Positions 13,541 to 24,870 of a stretch of DNA of 64,000 nt are shown piece by piece. The translations under genes and the position numbers were made by a program. Under the pieces are notes generated by a model. That model worked only from the letters and a program-made list of their open reading frames with translations, made no database searches and was not told where the DNA came from. Source of the DNA: Stenopsyche tienmushanensis (lineage: Eukaryota; Arthropoda; Insecta; Trichoptera; Stenopsychidae); assembly GCA_008973525.1 (NCBI GenBank), contig WACJ01000101.1, forward strand, positions 744,001 to 808,000, read 5' to 3'. Each line of letters starts with the position of its first letter. Position 1 is the first letter of the stretch.

Positions 13541-13734
13541 TACACCGTATAATCCTCTTTAAATTACGGGCATAAAACTTCAAGTACTTTTATGACAATT
13601 ATCATTAATTTATGTTAGTTTGATAGGCGAAACAATAATTGGCAATTTTATTGCCACACCGTATTTTATATAAATCCATACTTCAAATTATGATCTACAC
13701 AATTTTGCACTTTATATTTAAAGAGTCTAAAATG

Positions 13735-13835
13735 GATTTTGTGCATTGCTAAAATATGAAGCTGTGTTTGTGTAATATATATTAAAATTGGTGCGCTATT
13801 TGCGTAGTGGTAGACACACGCGTAGACACAATGGA
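13735..13835 (+). repeat. AT-rich dispersed repeat, copy 3
   Basis: ttgctaaaatatgaagctgt followed by gtttgtgtaatatatattaa and ggtgcgctatttgcg. Matches the core of the 1.4/2.3 kb repeats and the reverse copies further right. Confidence 0.65.
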
Positions 13836-14405
13836 ATTGGAATGAAATTTGTGTCCAAATGAATTACAGTGGGATCCAGAAAGTGTGAATATAATCTGGA
13901 TAAAGTCAATTGATTCAAAGCATACGAACATTTTTGCGTCGTTTTCTTTGTATAATTTATTTTTACGAACGCATCAAATGCACAAGGAGAAGCTCTACAT
14001 GCGCTGTCACTTCGAAAAATCGCGCATTTCCAGCCGATCTTAACATTTTATATCTAAGATCTAAAATGTATCCGTATATGAAATAATTCCAAATTACGTG
14101 GATGATATTCGTAATCTGCTAGAATTGTTTGCATAATATTTGAACGGTGTGCACAAATTTTGCACGCTCGCTGTTGTTTGCGCTCGTTTCTTATTTTCAT
14201 ACATTTAGAAGCGAAAAAAACTTATGTAATATGGTACAAGTGCGAAATCGCGATATTTGAATCCGCGCAAATCGGGGAACACGCACTACAGAGTATAGAC
14301 TTATGATAAAATTTAATAGACACTCGAAACGTTACGACATCTGATTTTTATCGCGAGATTAAGTCTAATTTAGAAAAAAGAAACATTAATGCTTTAGCGC
14401 AAATA

Positions 14406-14409
14406 TTAA
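14406..14409 (-). repeat. TTAA-type element end
   Basis: ttaactcttttagtgccgga: same end type as the 10.2 kb MITE. No partner end was identified nearby. Confidence 0.35.
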
Positions 14410-14539
14410 CTCTTTTAGTGCCGGACACTGATATAACGTCGCTGTGAGCATTTACGAAAATTCTCAACGCCGATATTCACATTGCAGCACAACGCATAGA
14501 ACATTATATAAGACCTTTATTTAATTGATAGCTGAAATC

Positions 14540-14880
14540 TAAGAGTTGTTACGTAAGGCGTGTTAGGCATTTGCTAAAATAGTATCTCGATTTGACATTT
14601 ATTTTCGAAGGTGGACAAAAATAATGATTTGAGCATTTGGCAGCCATGACAACCTAAAATATTTATCTATCAATGCCAAAGACGGTTTAAAAAGGTCAAA
14701 TTGGAATTTTTTCGATTGCTATGGCTGTTGAAAAACAAGCACTGGAGACATTTTTTTAACCTTTTAACTGCTAGTTAATTTGGGAACTTGTTTGTCGTAG
14801 CATATGCATGTATCCTGCGAGATCATTTACGGCTTTTGAGCATTTCTTTCAGTATATAACGCCGTTAAAATAGATTGTTT
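14540..14880. repeat. Repeat shared with 34.33-34.62 kb, internally rearranged
   Basis: taaaatagtatctcgatttg (14575) matches 34382 in the same orientation. 14756-14850 (ttaaccttttaactgctagt, gatcatttacggcttttgag) matches the complement of 34455-34621. One of the two copies must be inverted in part. Confidence 0.55.
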
Positions 14881-15291
14881 ATTTAGGGCTGTCTCAATTC
14901 ACTAATAATACTAATGAGAGCAGCTTTTTATAAGCTATTCTGACCAATACATCCCAAAATATAAGCCAAATACAAAGTAAAGATTATACATTGGGCAGTC
15001 CTGATGATTTCGTTTGAATTTATTTAAAAATATGACGAAAACACCAAGATCCATTAAAATGTGAAAAAAATTTTGGATTCACCAATATGTATCCCCAGCA
15101 TAATCATTTTTAGGTATTAAAAATATTACATCTACGAAAAAACTTAGCAACTCGCAGAATTAGCAAATTTCATTTTTTATTATTTTTAGTTTTTGGCTAT
15201 ATTTTGCTTATGCTTAAGTGCTATTACAATATTGTGAGTGTTTTTTTTTTTTGCTTAATTTCATGATAAATAAGAGATTGTGCCAAATATG

Positions 15292-15335
15292 GCCGTGTCA
15301 GCCACATATGGCTGACACGGCGGTCAAAGTGTTAA
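15292..15335. repeat. Perfect 13-bp-arm hairpin beside a TTAA-type end
   Basis: gccgtgtcagcca (15292-15304), loop cata, then tggctgacacggc (15309-15321). It is followed directly by ggtcaaagtgttaa, with the TTAA at 15332-15335. Same layout as the 9.0 and 21.3 kb repeats. Confidence 0.7.
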
Positions 15336-15864
15336 GAACGTACCCATTGTCTATTCGATTATAATTCATGGCATAAATTTGTTTTATTCCATCCAAGCTG
15401 AATAATAATTTTCCGAAGAATTGAAGCTGAAAGCGCTTGCTGCTGAAAAGCCGGAAGGTAAAATTTTTGCAATAATAATGGACGTAATTACGCAACTGGT
15501 ATCTGGGGGAAAAATCGAAGATTTTATTGTAGATATAAATTAGATCAAATTCGACAGCGTAGCAAATATCTACTATCATAGCGTGTATTTTTAAAGTGCA
15601 CTGTACAAATATTTAATGTATGTACACACAAGCGCACCTTTTTTGCAATTTAATGTTTTTAGCACTTGAAAAGCGATTATCGTGTCGTTTTTAAAGAGGT
15701 CAATAATACGTAGCTTATATTTTCAAAAACATTAATAGTAAACAAGATATCGCTCTTAACACATTTCTATCGGGGAATCGCCACGGTCCATTTTTTTTAT
15801 ACAGGCAGAGAAACTTCTTTATTTGAACCTGAAGTCTTTTGTTAGCTAGGTTTAGTAATGATTA

Positions 15865-15992
15865 TCCAGGGACCGTCTTTAAATGTCCTTCTGTAAACGC
15901 AGAAAAAATAATTAAACTGATATCTCTGATACTGTTTGTGTTATTGATTTTTTAAATAGGGTAGTTTCCCTGCTGCACCTGTACATGAAAGC
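15865..15992. mobile_element. MITE family with tacagggtgcggcaggg ends, partial copy
   Basis: gtctttaaatgtccttctgt, aaaaaataattaaactgata, then the right end tagtttccctgctgcacctg. The left end is lost. Confidence 0.6.
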
Positions 15993-16211
15993 ATCAAGTC
16001 TATTGAAATGATATTTAATTAATTTTGAATGAAATCCTTGTGGTTCACTTTTCGTAAGAAACAAACGTAGGTTTCTTCTTTTATTCAAACTGTTTCCCTG
16101 TTTGTTTATAATATGATAAACATCACTAAACCTTGATTTTTACAAGATGTGATAGTGGACTCAAATAATCTTTCATATTTATAAAAACGTGACAAAATCC
16201 CTGTCGCTTCC

Positions 16212-16272
16212 TAAAGTTTGAACGCTTACTGGTGGGCGGTAGGGACCAGGCTGGCTACCACTGGTCTATATC
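16212..16272. repeat. Relative of the 57.9 kb palindromic repeat
   Basis: aagtttgaacgcttactggt, gggcggtagggaccaggctg, gctaccactggtcta. The palindrome is degraded here (gcttactggtgggcggt). A weaker scrap may lie at 8478-8510. Confidence 0.5.
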
Positions 16273-17805
16273 TTAATGCTGACTTATTTAATGAGGCTGC
16301 AAATAATAATAATTTATCGATTATGGCAACATAAGAAGAATATACATATATCATAGTCTCCAATATATATAATGCATTATCAGGTCTCGTCTCCATGTCC
16401 GGATGTTATACGACTCTATTTTCCAGTGATTAATAGACCTCAATATTCGGTTGTTATATTTACAGCCACCACGTAACACACGTTATATTGTAATGACTTT
16501 ATGATTCGGCAAACCCACGAGAGCATAAGTTCGTAAAATATATTGCACATCGTTTCCTACTGTTATTTTTGAGCATGCGACAATGCGCGCGCATTCAAAT
16601 TTTAAGCCTATCGTATCTCATTTTAGATTGCACATGGCGGGTCTTAAAATAATTTGTCTGTGCCGTGGTAAATTTTATCCTACTGTCGAGGATCATCATG
16701 TGTTAAGTATGCATTGTGCGTTTTGGGAGATGCTAGTAGCTATTTCTGAAAAAATGTTCGGTTTATAAAAGGCAAATTTGGTCTCTCAAGGGACACTTGA
16801 GAACAGCTTTATTTAGTTTCTGATATTTTCATAATTTTTACCGTCTGCAAAGCCATTATAGTCTTCAACAACTAGATCATCCGTCATGCAATTCAGATAT
16901 GCCTCCTCCTGATTATTTACTGTATATTTTTGACGATGAATTTAAATTTAATGAAGATCTTCTTCCGGATGGAACCAACTATGCACTATGAAATAGGCAT
17001 TGTTTTTTTACCAATTCCTTCGTTATCATTAAATGTTGTTGATAAGTGAGACCTTCTGGTATAAAAATGTGCATGGTAAGCACGTGTTTGTTTTATTGCT
17101 TTACGCTCAAATGTATAATCGTGAAATGAAATAAAAACATTTGAACAGGGACTTGTGTTATCTCACCTGCCGTATCGTGTGTGGTTATAAATACAGTTCC
17201 AGTATCACCCTTCCAAAATTTCGAATGATGTTTTCTTTATCAGCCTTGACCCATATATTTTCCTCAATGGACCAAATCATTCCAATATTACGCCGGCACT
17301 ATTCTTTATATAACCATCTATTTTTAACCCATTTCCCACTCTCCTGCGGACTTTGGTCAGTGGCGGAAGCAAGCAACGTCATTATCTTGTGCTTCTTTCA
17401 ATGCATTGGGGTTATATCATATTACATGCTGACATTGAGGCTTTCATCTTTTATTAACTGGAATCAATTATAGTTAATCATAAAAGCTTACTCACAACGG
17501 AGTTGAAAACATATTTGATGCTATCGTCTATCGAATCGAACCTTGAATAAAATGAAGGTTATCGTTGATCAGTCATCGTCGATATTTCCAGGAACGCAAT
17601 TCCCCCTCGTTTGTTGCCGGAATTATTGAAATGAGATACGCGGAAAGCTTACAGAATGACGCAAGTTAAGCGGCTATCTGCCATGCATGAAAAACGGAAG
17701 CTGTTCTCAACAGCTTTTAAATATTACTGTTGTCAAATGTAAAAATAATTTACTGTTGTCCGTCATATCCTTCGCTTGTCGGCAGCTAAATTATTATCGG
17801 AGTGC

Positions 17806-17910
17806 TTCGTGCTCCAAGTGACCACCCGGTGCGATTTCTGAAGCCGAACAGCGCGGCAATCGACAACCGTCACGACGTAACGCGAGACTTGATAAAGTAA
17901 ACATATTTGA
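17806..17910 (+). repeat. Repeat family with cgcggcaatc core, copy 2
   Basis: ggtgcgatttctgaagccga, acagcgcggcaatcgacaac. Continues into gataaagtaaacatat, similar to the 44.6 kb copy. Confidence 0.65.
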
Positions 17911-18132
17911 ACGAAATTGGGGGGTTCTTCATGTATGATAAATGCATATTCGAACATCTTGCATAAACAAATACACAAATACAAACCAAATTAATCTACC
18001 ATATTTTTCTGGGCGTATACAGAAACGTCACTTAAAAATGAATTTTACCACTATTCACGTCTATATGGAGACGAATTCTCGACTGCGTCTATAGACGCTT
18101 GTGGCATTAACCGATTATTATAATATCAATTG

Positions 18133-18353
18133 ATCTAGAGCAGTGGTTCCTAACCTAGGGGGAATTACCCCTGCAGGGGTAAAACAGGTGTTCTGCGGGG
18201 GTAATCATGCTGATGATTTTTGGTATATAGATAATAAAATGGCAGATCAGCGCCATGTGGCTGAGCACAAATTTTAAAGAGGGGTAAAATCAGTTTCCCT
18301 GATAGGCCAAAGGGGTAACCATACTGAAAAGGTTAGGAAGCACTGATCTAGAG
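18133..18353. mobile_element. hAT-type MITE with perfect 8-bp target duplication
   Basis: atctagag occurs at 18133-18140 and again at 18346-18353. Between them, 205 bp start cagtggttcctaacct and end aggttaggaagcactg, near-perfect inverted repeats of 16 bp with the CAG...CTG ends usual for hAT. The interior has several gggggtaa blocks and no coding frame, so it is nonautonomous. Confidence 0.88.
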
Positions 18354-20377
18354 CCATGATGAATTGATTAAAAATACACGATACTTGTAGTCCGTGAAAT
18401 GCAGCTGAATATAAGATGAGACATCTCGATACATCGATCATGTAGATCTTGGCTCTGGACCAACGGAAGGATCAAGCGAAGAATACGAATGCACATCGCA
18501 GATTGTTGGGATTATTCGAATTAGCAAAACGAGATATCGACGACCAGCTTCCATGCGGTCGCTCCGAGTCGAATGCATTGAAATCCACATTTCATCGATT
18601 TGGATGCAATAAAATTCATTTACGCTATGGACTTTCTGATTGCTTATAATATGCTAAACGTTTCATTTTGTTTGTACTGCACTTCCTACTAAGCTTAAAT
18701 ATATTTGGGGTTAAATCGGGGTTAAGATATTGTTAAAAAACGGATGTGATCTCCGTTTTGATGAAAAATTCATGAATGATTATTTTAAGCCTTTGTCATT
18801 TGTCCAATTGTGTTCACAGAGCTATCACTTCTTGACCTTATATGACGCATTTTTTCACATTCATGGTTTTTTGTTATGTGGCGTTTTCCATTTTGAAACA
18901 AATTTTGGAAGGGAATTATAATTTTAGACAGGAGAGGAAATAGTCTTTGAGCGGGTAGCGAAATTATCATCTATACAAATCTCCAATCATCCAAAAAAAA
19001 TCTATTCTTACTTTACCACGTGTGAAAGGCAAATGGGAACCCACCACATGAAAAATCCTTTCCCTACTAAAATCTTCTATAGAGATATATCTTTATAATG
19101 CGAATAGTAAGACTTTTCGCAACTCGCCGGATCAGCCCTAAGAGATTTACTACTGTTAATGCCAGGGTTTGGTTAATCGAACTGACGATTTTACTAATTT
19201 AAGAAAGCCACTAACTTTAAACAAAAAACATGAAGTAAAAAGTTCGTATGTATGTTTGTGTTGTATACATTCCTATACCATTCATCCGATTGCGGTAAAA
19301 CTTTGATGAGTTATTGGGCGTGTATTCAAGAAGGTCTTTGAATCACCACAAGCATTTTTTGTACGCGGTATTCGTTTTGCGAGACGTTTAACGGATGCAC
19401 CATGTTGGCGCATATTGGTCTGGTGAATTGAAGTGAGAGTGATCATGCGCATTCTTTCGGATTCCAGTCCTTCAGTCCACACTACATATTGCCTGAAGCA
19501 ATAAATCACGTGCTATTCTGAATAAATCACGTACTGTTGCAACTAGCTAGTTACATATAAATGATAATTTAATTATTGTTGCAAATTCAATCATTAATTT
19601 ACGGGCGTCCCTGTACCACTTTATTAATCGCTCCTGCATCTATAAATCTTTGAAAAAAATTCCACAATCTGGATTTGAACCCGAACCTTTATAATAAGAG
19701 TCCAGGATCTAAACTATTATACCGACACTTGGTCAATATTATTTCAACATTTTTTTTCAAACCTTATCAAATTGGCTTGATATTCGCTTAGGTACAGTTT
19801 TGGTCCACATTAAAAGGGTTAAGGCATATGATAAGAATTTATTGAAACTATTTAATACTTAACATCCGCTATGGCGAAAGACATGAGTTATGGAATTCTT
19901 ATAGATAAAGCACGCTTGACATGTTAAGTATGTGATTTTTTTGCGAAAAATAAATTCTTATAAAAATGTTGGATTGGACTTATTGAATATGAATATTCGG
20001 AAACATTGATTTTTATAAGCGAGATATTGCTTTTTCAACGTGTCTTTGATGTACGATCGTTGAACGGAAAGCCCATCAATAATTTAACTCTAGATCACTA
20101 ATCATTAGTCTCACAGACTACAGAGTATCCTCCCCGTTCCACCCCACTCAGTACTTTTTTTAAATAAACAAATTAGTGATCTAGGTGTACTCATTCAAAC
20201 GTCGGCACGTAAATATGATTATTGACATAAGGTTAAAGCAGCGTGTGATCATGTGGCAAGAACCTACTCTTTAACTACCGGAACCATAGTGTGGATCTGG
20301 CCTAAAATATTCCCGTCGGGTTACGCATAGCATTGTCTTCATCGCATAATCTTCAAATCACAGTTTATTTTCTTAGC
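18354..20377. other. Intergenic, no gene recognised
   Basis: Contains the SINE-like copy at 19.67 kb and a TTAA-type end (aaaagggttaag, about 19812). No coding frame stands out. Confidence 0.5.
19664..19727 (-). repeat. tRNA-derived SINE-like fragment, copy 2
   Basis: - strand: gtcggtataatagtttagat, then ctcttattataaaggttcgg and gttcaaatccagattgtgga. The B box GGTTCAAATCC is intact. Best copy of the family. Confidence 0.55.
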
Positions 20378-20453
20378 TTAACACATTCCCGTTTGGTTGT
20401 TCATATGTGCGTACCCTAAAAACGCATATATGCCTAGCCGACAGGAATGTGTT
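20378..20453. mobile_element. ~75-bp foldback MITE with TTAA start
   Basis: ttaacacattcccgt at the left and acaggaatgtgtt at the right pair over about 13 bases with one mismatch. The middle holds catatgtgcgta and cgcatatatg, themselves near-palindromic. The right TTAA has drifted to TTGA. Confidence 0.5.
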
Positions 20454-21203
20454 GATAATCAAGATGCCACTCAAATAATACTGCGCAAATAACATATCAA
20501 GAAGCTAATGTATCTAATCTTAATTCAAAACTATTATCAGATAGTTGGCGAACTCATTAGGATTGTAAAAGTAAGATAACAAGCTGTTATTATTGAGTAC
20601 ATGTTTACAAATTGTCTTATAAGTGCATAATCCTTCGCTCTTACGAGGCAAAACAGCCTTCATTCCGCCTGCGAAATTCAATTATGATTTGCTTCAAATA
20701 CTGAGCGTGGATGTATGCTGTTTCATCGATTTGAATTTGCTGTAAGCAATCGGGCGATATTTGTTCGGATTATTGTTTGCTCGCTTACGAATTAGGGTTA
20801 TTATCCCACTTAAGCTCATTAGTATCAATAAAGGCGTATAATGGAAGGTTTTATACAAAAATGATTGACATGAGTGACCGTCATCACCAATTCGTATTGC
20901 GATTTTTGAACAAACAAGCGTCGAAGAACAAACTTTGCGCGCGATTGTTTGCTTGCCATTTAACTCCTTGCTCTTCGAGCTCAACAATACACAGCCTGTT
21001 TATTGCCATTTTGCCTGCGAATATATGTATTAATAATTTGCGTATTTCATGTCGACATATCAGCTGATTTTGCCGGTTGTGCGAGTGTTTCTTTTACATG
21101 ATGTGCGAATTGTTAGCGTCTATATAATCAAAGTCGTAGTGCTCGATTTACGTATGAGATTGCAGTTGTAAATTTAACTTTTACAACGTCTATTTTGTTC
21201 ATT

Positions 21204-21331
21204 TAGAAATAGAAGCACGACATTGAATATTAAGCGCTATGGAGCGTTGCCCGCAACAAGTGCGGGCTTACTCTCTCTGGATGACTCGAGTGCGCCCGCA
21301 ACATGCGCGGGCATACTTATCAAAGGGTTAA
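21204..21331 (+). repeat. TTAA-ended hairpin repeat, copy 2
   Basis: Same flanks as copy 1, but the hairpin arms are gcccgc/gcgggc around aacatgc. A second hairpin with the same arms (gcccgcaacaagtgcgggc) lies about 45 bases upstream. Ends atcaaagggttaa. Confidence 0.65.
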
Positions 21332-22360
21332 ACACAAAAAACACGTTAAATTTATTCAACCCAACAACATTACTGATTACAACCGATCAAATTACATAAA
21401 AAGTGCATTATATATATACATTTTTTTTAAAGATAATTTTTAAAGAAACCTTATTCATTCATGTTGAAATGAATATGAATATGTATTATTTTCTTTGTCA
21501 TTTGCACTATAAAAATGGTACATTATTTTGCATATTTCATAATGTTTGCGTTATTAAAGACAGTTCGCTTTTGCATAAATAACGAATAATTAGACTGCAC
21601 TCATTGGACTCTAGATATTGCATTTTTTATGAAATTGTTGATAATAAGAAAATATGTGATTTATATGTTTTTCTTATAGCATAGTTGCGCTTCACCTACA
21701 TAGATAGCCCTGCCCGACGTGTTTCGAAGTGTCGCAATATTCACTTTTTAGATGCAGAAAATTATGCTAGACAGTTGATTGATAGTGTGTTAAAATACAA
21801 ATAAGCGTATGATCATAAGCTTATTGAATTGCATGCATCATTGTTTTATTGGCGTACTTTAGGAATTATATGTTTTTATCGAAACAGGATACTAAATAAG
21901 CTTCTTAATGCTCGAATGAATTGAATTTGTATTAATAATATATGCAATTAATTAATAAATCAATACAATTCCAATCAAATTTATTGTTTCGTTGAGTGGC
22001 TTTTGCATTGGTATGATTTTGAGCAATTTATTAATCGTGTCAGAATTAATAATGTCGATGTGATTGGGTGATTTGACGGTTGGACTTGGGAAGAGCCCAA
22101 ATATATCGGATTAAAATCATCTGATCGCATTTTTTAAAAAAATGTCATGAAATTATTGCTGTAAAAATGCAATAACTCTAAAACTTGGCTTAACCACAAG
22201 ATGGGTTTTTGTGTGCGGGGTGGGATGTGTAAATTAGTTTGAATTGCACAAATCAAATGAAATGCTTAGTGAAGTGTATTTTAATCGATTAAACTTGTGA
22301 TATTCGGAAATTTTATTGCATTCCCTGCGTTCAATCGATGTGGCGTTTTTAAATTATATG

Positions 22361-22665
22361 TTAACTCTTTTGGCATCGGGTCGTCGCCTTTGAGACGGTC
22401 GAATTCGATGCGAAAAAAGCGGATCGTCGTGAAAGCGATGATCGGTGAGTGTCATATTACACAGAGTATTTGATATGTTCCTACAAATATTATTCAATAA
22501 CGACGCATGTGCGCGACGAACTCTCCATCGGAAGAATTTACTATGACTGAACAATATGACCTTGACTTAGGCACAAAGTGACTTAGGATCCCCCTTATTC
22601 GCCAGATACGCCAACTTCGAAATACAAAAAAATCCCTGAAATTTCTCCCACTGTCAAAGGGTTAA
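22361..22665. mobile_element. Probable TTAA-flanked MITE, piggyBac-like
   Basis: Begins ttaactcttttggcatcggg and ends ctgtcaaagggttaa, so TTAA lies on both sides with imperfect inverted repeats. The stretch 22500-22560 (gcgcgacgaactctccatcg, gaagaattta) resembles 10000-10060, which suggests two copies of one family. Confidence 0.55.
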
Positions 22666-22712
22666 ACTCTTTAGTAACATTCCATCCGAGATTTCGAATT
22701 GAAGATGAATTC

Positions 22713-22790
22713 AACCCTTTGATCAGTATGCACTCACATGTTGAGTGTGCACTCGGATGATCCAGACAGTGCAGCGTTATATTTTTAATA
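22713..22790 (-). repeat. TTAA-type hairpin repeat, copy 3 (partial, opposite orientation)
   Basis: Reads caaccctttgatcagtatgc, then cactcacatgttgagtgtgc. The complement matches the right ends of the 9.0 and 21.3 kb copies. The TTAA has drifted to TCAA. Confidence 0.55.
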
Positions 22791-24206
22791 CCCTGCTTGT
22801 ATTTATAATAGAATATTATGCTAATTGTAATACAAAACCGCGTTTATTTTATTGGGAAAGATAGAAAATTTAGAAGTTAGACTGGACACAACCCATTCAA
22901 CATTCCTTATCGATAAACCTAATACATAATCACATGATATTGCCAAATACGCAAGAACTTATGACCCGACCTATTATACATCGGAAGAATGTATTGTTCA
23001 GCCTTCCACGGCATAGGTTCAAACTCTGTTCATGATAACAACGAACGAACGATCGATCGTCGACGATCTTTCTGGTTCGAATTAAAAAGTAGTTCTTGTC
23101 GAATAAACACTCTCAAACCAGTTTGGCAAAATGATCATGAATTTGTGAAATGCGACCGCTAAAAATGCTAAAATTATGCGCATTGCACGGTCGAGCAATT
23201 GCTCTGTTCCCATTACATTTTAGAAACGGACTGTAATTTAGTAATGCGTTCACTATAATTATGATAATGCTGGTTTTCTGAACTGTTAGATGTCCTTATG
23301 TGGCACTTCCTGATTTTGCAAATAGGACCCATTGGACCATTGGACTTCTCAGGGTCCGCTTAAAAATGAAGCAATATCAAAACAACGATTTCTGCTATTC
23401 ATTTTATAATATCTGATGGTATTATGACTCGTTTTGCTTAGAATTCCATTGTTTACCGTTGCTTTATATTTATATTATCAGAACCTTATTTTTTTCGTTT
23501 CGCTATGCCAACTGATAATAGTTGGAAGTTTGACATTGACTGTGAATAATCAGTGTTATTTGTTGTTTGGGAAAACTTATAGAAGTTTGACAAGATCGAA
23601 GGAATCGTCGGCTTGTTCAGATGCTGACAATGGTCTCTTTATTCGCAAAATGACTTTCGTTGAGCTCAATTTTTTTTTGGAACTTTGTCAAAATACCTGT
23701 ACAATGTGTAAGAGATAGAGTTATGTTCCTTATTATTTTTTTAACAAAAAGATGCTTTGTGTATACGATGACGGGATATACACAAATAGCTTCATTATGG
23801 CTTAAATTCCAGATTTTATTATAGGACAAATTTTGTGTCATGCAAACAGACGACTGGATATAGCGTCTGCCAGTTTTAAGTGTCGATCCACATAGCCGTC
23901 TTTCGAAAAATTATCACGCGAAAACGCGGATAGGGTTCGTAAAGTGTTAAATTAATAAACACGAGCCAAGGACTTGCTGGCCATAATGCTTTTGTCGCAG
24001 TCAGCTTCTGTTTCAACGTGCTACAAAACGACGAATACATCCATTGAAATTGACGAAGGTCTTGTTTATTTTTTTCCAAGTGTGGAAATCCATAACAACA
24101 TATTTGCTCTTTACGTTAGACGCCAACCAACTTTCAAAATTTAATTCGTTCTCAATTTGAACTATTTTTGGGCCCATGTCCTATGATTTTGTTTTAATAC
24201 AAACCG
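22791..24206. other. Intergenic, no gene recognised
   Basis: One TTAA-type end (gtaaagtgttaaat, about 23939). Several short frames on both strands at 23.4-24.1 kb overlap each other and match nothing. Confidence 0.5.
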
Positions 24207-24290
24207 ATTTTAGTTCGACGTCTATAAATCGCCACGCCGCACTTTTGGCGGAAATTGCTCGCCAAACACCGCTTTGCGCTCAAACGGCTA
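24207..24290 (+). repeat. Two-copy repeat, copy 2
   Basis: cgacgtctataaatcgccac, gccgcacttttggcggaaat, then gccaaacaccg where copy 1 has gcaaaacattg. Confidence 0.65.
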
Positions 24291-24692
24291 AATCAAAGAA
24301 TCATTATTTTACTCCGCGCGTTCAGATATGGATTTCAATACGATCCTCCACTAAATTCAGTCTGTCTGTTATAAATAACAAGGGAGAGTCCCTTATACAT
24401 AGTGTTGCCCGATGGTGTTGTTATTTATGAATAAAATAATTTGAGGTGGAGGAAAAAGTGTTTTTTGTAAACCACGTATTAAAAAATGAAATAATAACAT
24501 TCCAAATACCACTTTTAACCGGTTTTAACCGCAGTATTTGCTTAATATAAGGTCTAATCGATTCTGGTGGTTTTAAACGTGTTTGCTATTGTTGTGGTTT
24601 TCATGTGTAAAAATTAAATTTCGAGCTCTCTAAAAGAGTGTTCCTTTGAAAAAATATCATAAGAAGATTTGAGTAAAATAACCTGTAGTAAT

Positions 24693-24870
24693 ACAGGGTG
24701 CTATAGGGAAAGTTCCTTATTTGAAACGCGCGCTCTGAAGCAACAGTTGTTTTGATTAGGGTTGGGTGGTGCTCATACGAAAGAATGGATTCAACCATCA
24801 TACAGGGGGCTGTCCTTAAATATCTCTCTGCAACTTGGAAATTGTGACGTGAAAAACGAATAGATGAAAT
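24693..24870. mobile_element. MITE family with tacagggtgcggcaggg ends, left part
   Basis: tacagggtgctatagggaaa, gttccttatttgaaacgcgc, gctctgaagcaacag, then gggggctgtccttaaatatc. Matches the 55.97 kb copy up to about 24840, then diverges. Confidence 0.65.

Larger units (their letters stand above)
15993..18132. other. Intergenic, no gene recognised
   Basis: Contains the 16.2 and 17.8 kb repeats. A 110-residue frame at 17141-17473 has no recognisable domain and no codon-usage support. Confidence 0.5.

Noticed and set aside
17141..17473. 110-codon frame on the + strand
   Set aside because: Contains hydrophobic stretches but nothing family-like; composition is that of the surrounding AT-rich DNA.
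24600..24801. Antisense frame over the MITE at 24.69 kb
   Set aside because: Lies across a MITE copy whose relatives show no shared frame.
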